NCBI GenBank assembly: GCA_041946685.1
Contig: JBHGAV010000019.1
Span: 1 to 63,942, forward strand
Reading direction: 5' to 3'
DNA: 63,942 nt
DNA from: JBHGAV01 sp041946685
Lineage (GTDB): Bacteria > Acidobacteriota > Terriglobia > Bryobacterales > Bryobacteraceae
A program made the translations under genes and the position numbers. Below the pieces are notes generated by a model. That model saw only the letters and a list, made by a program, of their open reading frames with translations. It had not been told where the DNA came from and did no database searches. The number at the start of each line of letters is the position of its first letter. Position 1 is the first letter of the stretch. This document shows positions 59,421 to 63,942 of the stretch, piece by piece.

Positions 59421-60073
59421 TTCTGGCCGCCGCATTGGCGCACGCTGCTTGGGGGCAGTCTTTCGAGTTCCAGGCGAAACACGACCACTGGCGGAAGGGC
59501 TGCGCCGGCATCTTGCGCGTCGACTCGGACGGCGTGTCCTACACCGGAAAGAAGCGGCATTCCTGGAGGTGGGCCTGGCAGGACATACAGAGGTTCGAGC
59601 TGTCACCGGCGCAGATCCGCGTGCTCACATACGAGGACAACCGCTGGAAGCTCGGCGCCGACCGGGAGCATTTGTTTACCGCCCCCGCTCGCGATTTCGG
59701 GCAGGCTTACCTTTTCCTCAGGGACCGTCTCGACCAGCGCTTTGTGGCCCGGCTGGCGGACCCGGAGGTCATGCCGGTGTGGAAGATCCCCGCCAAACGC
59801 CTGGGGCGAGTCAGCGGCTCTGAGGGAGTGCTTGGGGTGGGAGAGGACCGGATCGTATTCAACAGCGAAACCAACTGCGAGTCCATGACCTGGCGCTTCA
59901 CGGACCTTCAGAGCCTCAGCTCATCCGGGCCATTTCAGCTCACCCTCGTCACCCTTCAGAAGACCTTCGATTTCCAGTTGAAGCAGCCACTGGAGGAGCG
60001 CCGCTACGATGAGCTCTGGAGGGCCGTCGAGCGGCGCCAGGGGCGGCTCTCGGGCCTGCTCGCCGGGCCCTAG
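59387..60073 (+). CDS. Exported unknown protein overlapping cusA
   Basis: 228 residues. The signal peptide is AFGVILAAALAHAAWGQ. The mature part is beta-rich (GILRVDSDGVSYTGKKRHSW, WAWQDIQRFELSPAQIRVLT, VGEDRIVFNSETNCESMTWR), with two similar halves that recall a pair of PH-like or GRAM-like modules. No metal ligands stand out. GAGG lies 6 bases before the ATG at 59387; an ATG at 59381 has no room for an SD. The start is inside cusA (34-base overlap), so it may be translated with the efflux operon, although no metal role is visible. Confidence 0.7.
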   Translation: MAFRTEKAFGVILAAALAHAAWGQSFEFQAKHDHWRKGCAGILRVDSDGVSYTGKKRHSWRWAWQDIQRFELSPAQIRVLTYEDNRWKLGADREHLFTAPARDFGQAYLFLRDRLDQRFVARLADPEVMPVWKIPAKRLGRVSGSEGVLGVGEDRIVFNSETNCESMTWRFTDLQSLSSSGPFQLTLVTLQKTFDFQLKQPLEERRYDELWRAVERRQGRLSGLLAGP

Positions 60074-60078
60074 CACTG

Positions 60079-60087
60079 TGCTACATT
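60079..60087 (+). promoter_or_regulatory. Extended -10 motif upstream of recO
   Basis: TGCTACATT (60079-60087) fits the extended -10 form with two mismatches. It ends 23 bases before the recO ATG at 60111. No -35 box was found. Confidence 0.3.
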
Positions 60088-60110
60088 GGACTTTACCGCC
60101 TCTCGCCGAC

Positions 60111-60752
60111 ATGCCGGCTCGGGTGAGCGAGTCACTTATCCTGCGTTCGTATCCATTTCGGGAAGCGGACCTTGTGGTCAGTTTCCTGACGCGGGATTTG
60201 GGGAAGTTGCGGGGGGTAGCCAGGCGCGCCAGAAGGCCCAAGAGCAGTTTTGGATCGGGCCTGGAGCGGCTCTCGCACGTGCATGCGAAGTATTACCAGC
60301 GTGAGACGAGAGAGCTGGTCAGCCTGGAATCGTGCGAGCTGATTCGCTCCCCGTTCGAGCTTCAGGCGGACTATGAAGTCGGGGTGGCGCTGGACTACCT
60401 GGCCGAGACAGCCGAGCAGCTTCTGGCTCCGGCGGAGCAGAGCGAGAGGTTCTTCCGGCTGCTCGTGGCGGTTTTGGATTACCTGTACGGCACGAGGGCC
60501 GGTGGCGTTTGGCCGGCGGTGACATACTTCAGCTTGTGGGCAGTTCGCTTGTCGGGCTTCCTGCCCGCGGTCAAGGCCGGCGAGGATTCGCTGGCCATAG
60601 CGGAGGAGATGCTGAGAACGCCAATCACACAACTGACGCCCCGGATGTGGGCGAAGGAGACGGCATCGGACCTGCGCCGCTTTCTGGTGCGCGAAATCGA
60701 GGCTCATATAGAGCGGCGGCTGGTGACCGCGCCCATGCTGGAAGCTCTCTGA
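60111..60752 (+). CDS. recO: DNA repair protein RecO
   Basis: 213 residues. The N-terminal OB-fold starts PARVSESLILRSYPFREADL and continues VSFLTRDLGKLRGVARRARR, both strongly RecO-like. A helical domain follows. RecO loads RecA onto single-stranded DNA with RecF and RecR. It is shorter than many RecO proteins, and the C-terminal zinc-binding Cys cluster is absent: only one Cys is visible (LESCELIRS). The ATG at 60111 is used; the frame is open further upstream into the preceding gene. It shares a base with the glyQ start (TGATG), so the two are coupled. Confidence 0.9.
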   Translation: MPARVSESLILRSYPFREADLVVSFLTRDLGKLRGVARRARRPKSSFGSGLERLSHVHAKYYQRETRELVSLESCELIRSPFELQADYEVGVALDYLAETAEQLLAPAEQSERFFRLLVAVLDYLYGTRAGGVWPAVTYFSLWAVRLSGFLPAVKAGEDSLAIAEEMLRTPITQLTPRMWAKETASDLRRFLVREIEAHIERRLVTAPMLEAL

Positions 60753-61639
60753 TGGATTCCTATCAACAGATCCTGTTCAAACTCAAGAAGTACTGGGCCG
60801 ATCGCGGCTGCGTGATCCAGGAGCCCTACGATGTCGAAGTCGGGGCGGGGACCATGTGCCCGGAGACGTTCCTGCGTGTGCTCGGGCCGAAACCGTACAA
60901 AGTGGCTTATGTGCAGCCAAGCCGCCGCCCGGCCGACGGCCGCTACGGCGCCAACCCGAACCGGCTGTACAAGCACTCCCAGTTGCAGGTGATTCTGAAG
61001 CCGTCGCCCGCCGATGTCATGGATCAGTACCTCCAGAGCCTGGAAGCCATCGGCATCGACCTGCGAAAACACGACATCAAGTTCGAAGAGGACAACTGGG
61101 AGTCGCCCACCCTCGGGGCCTGGGGCATCGGTTGGCAGGTGATGCTGGACGGACTGGAAGTCACACAGTTCACCTACTTCCAGCAGTGTGGAGGCATAGA
61201 CCTGGACCTGGTTCCAGCGGAGCTGACCTACGGCCTGGAGAGGCTCACGGCCTTCCTCCAGGGGCGGGACAGCGTCTACGACATCGAGTGGGCACCCGGT
61301 TTCAGCTACGGGGACGTACGTTTTGCGGAAGAGTTGCAGTTTTCCGTCTACAACTTTGAGATGGCGGAGGTTAAGGCGCTGTGGCAGTTGTTCGAGATCC
61401 ATGAGAAGGAATGCCAGCGCCTGCTGGGAGGATTTGCCGATTACTCCGAGAAGGAGCGGTTTCCCGTGCTGGCCGCCTATGACCAAGTCCTGAAGTGCTC
61501 CCACCTGTTCAACCTTCTTGACTCGCGCGGCGCGATCAGCGTGACCGAGCGCGTCGGGGTGATCGCCAGGGTGAGGAAGCTCGCCGTGGGGGTCGCCCAG
61601 ACATGGGTGGACCAGTGTAGCCAGGGGGTGGCGGCGTGA
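60752..61639 (+). CDS. glyQ: Glycyl-tRNA synthetase alpha subunit
   Basis: 295 residues, normal GlyQ length. The catalytic class II core of the alpha2-beta2 enzyme charges tRNA-Gly. AGTMCPETFLRVLGPKPYKV, then YVQPSRRPADGRYGANPNR, are family-specific; DNWESPTLGAWGIGWQVMLD and FTYFQQCGGIDLDLVPAELT complete the active-site motifs. The ATG overlaps the recO stop, and the stop overlaps the glyS start (GTGA), so the order recO-glyQ-glyS is one transcript. Confidence 0.97.
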   Translation: MDSYQQILFKLKKYWADRGCVIQEPYDVEVGAGTMCPETFLRVLGPKPYKVAYVQPSRRPADGRYGANPNRLYKHSQLQVILKPSPADVMDQYLQSLEAIGIDLRKHDIKFEEDNWESPTLGAWGIGWQVMLDGLEVTQFTYFQQCGGIDLDLVPAELTYGLERLTAFLQGRDSVYDIEWAPGFSYGDVRFAEELQFSVYNFEMAEVKALWQLFEIHEKECQRLLGGFADYSEKERFPVLAAYDQVLKCSHLFNLLDSRGAISVTERVGVIARVRKLAVGVAQTWVDQCSQGVAA

Positions 61640-63603
61640 AGAGTCTACCCTTCCTCCTGGAAATCGGTTCCGAAGAGATTCCTGACTGGATGATCCAGCC
61701 TGCCCTCAAGCAGTTGAGGGAGCTATTTGAACAATTACTTGAATCCAAGAAGCTGGCTGGGTCGGTGGTCTGGGTCGAAGCGACACCGCGCCGGCTCGTC
61801 CTGAAAGCCGAGGGCCTGCCCCAGCGCCAGCCGAACAGCGTGGAGTTGGTCACCGGTCCGCCGAAATCCGCCGGAGAAGGGGCCGCTGCCGGATTCGCCA
61901 GGAAACTCGGCGTCGAACCCTCCGCGCTGAAGACGGTGAAGACGCCCAAGGGCGAGTACCTGGCGTATCGCAAGACGGTGAAGGGCCTGCCGACGCAGGA
62001 GATTCTGTCACAGGCTCTGCCCGAGCTGATCCTGAAGCTCTACTTCCCCAAGACGATGTACTGGACGGGGAAAGGTGGCCCGCGCTTTATTCGCCCGATC
62101 CGCTGGATCGTGGCTCTGCTGGGAACGAAAGTTGTGCCGTTCGAATTGGCCGGGGTCAAGTCCGGCAACGTCACAACCGGGCACCGGCAGCTTGGCAAGA
62201 AGAAGATCCGGGTCACGATCGATTCCTACCAGCAGTCGCTCCGCGACAACTTCGTGCTCGTCTCGGCCGAAGAGCGCAAGGCCAGGATCGAGGCGGGATT
62301 GGCAGGCGTCAAGGCCGACCCCGAACTGCTCAACACGCTGGTTTACCTTACCGAATACCCGACGCCAATCAAGGGGAGCTTCGACGAGCAGTATCTGGCT
62401 TTGCCTGAAGAAGTCCTGACGACCGTCATGCGCCACCACCAGCGCTACTTCTCGATTGCCGGGCCGGACGGCAAGCTGGCACCGCAGTTTGTGGCGGTGA
62501 TGAACACCGCGGACGACCCGGAGGGCCTGGTCCGCAAGGGCAACGAGCGCGTGCTGCGCGCCCGTTTCAACGATGCACGGTTTTTCTGGGATTTCGACCA
62601 GCAGAAGAAGCTGGCCGACCGGATCGAAGACCTCGCCCATGTCACTTGGCAGGCGCAAGCGGGATCCTACCGCGAGAAGGTTCAGCGGATGAGCCAGCTC
62701 GTGGATTCCGAACACTCTGCCCGGGCAGTGATGCTCGCCAAGTGCGACCTCACCACGGAGATGGTCAAGGAGTTCCCGGAGCTTCAGGGGATTGTGGGCG
62801 GTCTCTACGCCCGGACCCAGGGCGAGCCCGAGCCGGTGTGGCGAGCCATCTACGAGCACTACAAGCCCACCAGCATGGAGGATGAGATCCCCTCCACCGA
62901 AGAAGGGCGGCGGGTGTCGCTGGCCGACAAGCTCGACACCTTACGGACGCTGTTCCACCTTGGTCTGATCCCCAGCGGCTCCAAGGACCCCTTCGGGCTG
63001 CGGCGCGCGGCGCAGGGAGTGGTGAAGATTCTGGTGGAAGGAAGACTGTCCCTGCGCCTGTCTGGCCTGCTGGGCGACAGCCCCCAGTTGAAGGATTTCC
63101 TGCTGGACCGGGTTCGCTACTACTTCCGCGACTTTCGCGGGTTCAAGTACGACGAAGTCAACGCCGTGTTGGCTTCGGGGTGGGACGACCTGGTGGACGT
63201 GGAGAGCCGGCTGGCGGCGCTTCAGGCCGTCCGGCCGACGGAGAACTTCGAGCCGCTGGCGGCCAGTTTCAAGCGCATCCGCAACATCCTGAAGCAGGCA
63301 GGATTCGCCGGGGGCGGGCAGGTCGATCCGACGCTCCTTGAGGAGGGGCCGGAGAGCGCCTTATGGGCCGCATTCACGTCGGCCAGGGAGAGGGTGCGCG
63401 CCGCCAATAGCTACCGGGAGAAACTGCTCGAGATCGCGAGCCTGCGCCCCGCCGTGGATCTGTTTTTCGATAAGGTTCTGGTGAACGCGCCGGATGAGAG
63501 CATCCGGCGGAACCGCCTGACTCTGCTGAGCGATCTGCTGACGGAGTTCTCGGCGGTGGCTGATTTTTCGGAAATCGTTACTCAAGGTACTCAAACTGAA
63601 TAA
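61636..63603 (+). CDS. glyS: Glycyl-tRNA synthetase beta subunit
   Basis: 655 residues, slightly shorter than typical GlyS (about 690). The N-terminus LPFLLEIGSEEIPDWMIQPA is the standard family opening. KTMYWTGKGGPRFIRPIRWI, MRHHQRYFSIAGPDGKLAPQ, RKGNERVLRARFNDARFFWD and RRAAQGVVKILVEGRLSL follow in the usual order. The beta subunit binds tRNA and has an HD-like domain. The start is GTG at 61636, overlapping glyQ by 4 bases. ppdK begins 7 bases after the stop. Confidence 0.97.
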   Translation: MKSLPFLLEIGSEEIPDWMIQPALKQLRELFEQLLESKKLAGSVVWVEATPRRLVLKAEGLPQRQPNSVELVTGPPKSAGEGAAAGFARKLGVEPSALKTVKTPKGEYLAYRKTVKGLPTQEILSQALPELILKLYFPKTMYWTGKGGPRFIRPIRWIVALLGTKVVPFELAGVKSGNVTTGHRQLGKKKIRVTIDSYQQSLRDNFVLVSAEERKARIEAGLAGVKADPELLNTLVYLTEYPTPIKGSFDEQYLALPEEVLTTVMRHHQRYFSIAGPDGKLAPQFVAVMNTADDPEGLVRKGNERVLRARFNDARFFWDFDQQKKLADRIEDLAHVTWQAQAGSYREKVQRMSQLVDSEHSARAVMLAKCDLTTEMVKEFPELQGIVGGLYARTQGEPEPVWRAIYEHYKPTSMEDEIPSTEEGRRVSLADKLDTLRTLFHLGLIPSGSKDPFGLRRAAQGVVKILVEGRLSLRLSGLLGDSPQLKDFLLDRVRYYFRDFRGFKYDEVNAVLASGWDDLVDVESRLAALQAVRPTENFEPLAASFKRIRNILKQAGFAGGGQVDPTLLEEGPESALWAAFTSARERVRAANSYREKLLEIASLRPAVDLFFDKVLVNAPDESIRRNRLTLLSDLLTEFSAVADFSEIVTQGTQTE

Positions 63604-63610
63604 GGAGAAC

Positions 63611-63942
63611 ATGAGCGCTATGAAAAAGTACGTGTACGCCTTCGGCGGCGGTACGGCCGACGGGGACGGAAAGATGAAGGATACGCTCGGCGGCAAGGGC
63701 GCCGGGCTGGCCGAAATGAGCCGCGCGGGTGTGCCCGTACCGCCCGGCTTCACGATCTCGACCGAGGTCTGCAACATCTACTTCGACAACGACAAGCGGG
63801 TCCCGGCGGAGATCGAAGAACAGGTCAAGGAGGCCCTGGCAGGTCTGGAGGCCAAGATGGGGCAGAAGCTCGGCGATCCGAAGGACCCGCTGCTGGTCAG
63901 CGTGCGCTCGGGCGCGAAGTTCTCGATGCCCGGCATGATGGA
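63611..63942 (+). CDS. ppdK: Pyruvate, phosphate dikinase, N-terminal fragment
   Basis: About 110 codons are present before the window ends. MKKYVYAFGGGTADGDGKMK, then TLGGKGAGLAEMSRAGVPVP and PGFTISTEVCNIYF are the unmistakable start of PpdK. The Gly-rich KxLLGGKG-type loop and the segment LLVSVRSGAKFSMPGMMD-like text (VSVRSGAKFSMPGMM) belong to the nucleotide-binding domain. PpdK interconverts pyruvate, ATP and phosphate with phosphoenolpyruvate. AAGGAG lies 5 bases before the ATG at 63611; a second ATG at 63620 is possible. It may be co-transcribed with glyS. Confidence 0.95.
   Translation, partial: MSAMKKYVYAFGGGTADGDGKMKDTLGGKGAGLAEMSRAGVPVPPGFTISTEVCNIYFDNDKRVPAEIEEQVKEALAGLEAKMGQKLGDPKDPLLVSVRSGAKFSMPGMM

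Noticed and set aside
57291..59606. 771-codon open frame on minus, opposite cusA
   Set aside because: It is the mirror of a high-GC RND gene; its Arg/His/Pro-rich text has no domain, and cusA is unmistakable in the same bases.

Overview
The window looks like chromosomal DNA of an Acidobacteriota member of the Solibacter/Bryobacter type. The grounds are high-GC coding sequence, a stand-alone protein of the family named TIGR03437 (expanded in Solibacter), a very large TonB-dependent receptor with an N-terminal carboxypeptidase-like domain, several Tat-exported DUF362 proteins, and futalosine-pathway menaquinone genes. I saw no insertion sequence, phage gene, CRISPR array, rRNA or tRNA. Genes are dense, and only two stretches longer than 300 bases lack a convincing gene (27941-28474 and 44539-45092).

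Layout. 1-8.6 kb: the end of a DUF362 protein, an NmrA-like oxidoreductase, a GNAT acetyltransferase, a minus-strand envelope cluster (YXWGXW lipoprotein, MacA-like adaptor, MacB-like permease with no ATPase, HtrA protease), a flavodiiron-type MBL protein and an exported methyltransferase-fold protein. 8.7-18.4 kb: a plant-polysaccharide region. A minus-strand run of DUF362 protein, CE1-like esterase, SGNH hydrolase and a small membrane protein diverges from two tandem GH51 alpha-L-arabinofuranosidase paralogs. A PRMT-like methyltransferase with an N-terminal PqqD-like domain sits between the two paralogs. 18.5-28 kb: aminotransferase, HrpB helicase, two secreted proteins, then the haem operon hemX-hemA-hemC-hemD. 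28-35 kb: secreted unknowns, a TPR protein, an MBL hydrolase, larB, and the menaquinone genes mqnP and mqnE. 35-44.5 kb: a five-gene minus-strand operon of TonB receptor, GH43, unknown, Tat DUF362 protein and beta-propeller, with a plausible promoter at 44806-44778. 45-51 kb: DinB, FkbM methyltransferase, 5'-nucleotidase, cyclophilin, rpsU, glgC, gpmA. 51-60 kb: a GH97 enzyme and a CusCBA-type metal efflux operon with flanking unknowns. 60-63.9 kb: recO-glyQ-glyS and the start of ppdK.

How the genes fit together. The GH51, GH43, GH97, esterase and TonB genes point to breakdown and uptake of plant hemicellulose, probably arabinose-rich. Secretion is by Sec and Tat signals, and there is no SusD partner. 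Housekeeping blocks (haem, menaquinone, glycogen/glycolysis, glycyl-tRNA synthetase, ribosomal protein S21) lie between these accessory islands.

Most worth a second look: (i) the PRMT-like enzyme, which keeps both glutamates of the double-E loop, carries a PqqD/RRE-like domain and lies between duplicated GH51 genes; (ii) a symmetric -10 element at 48188-48195 that could start two divergent, almost leaderless mRNAs; (iii) the MacA/MacB pair without an ATPase; (iv) the TonB-GH43-DUF362 operon containing an unknown cytosolic protein. All family calls come from reading motifs; no database search was run.
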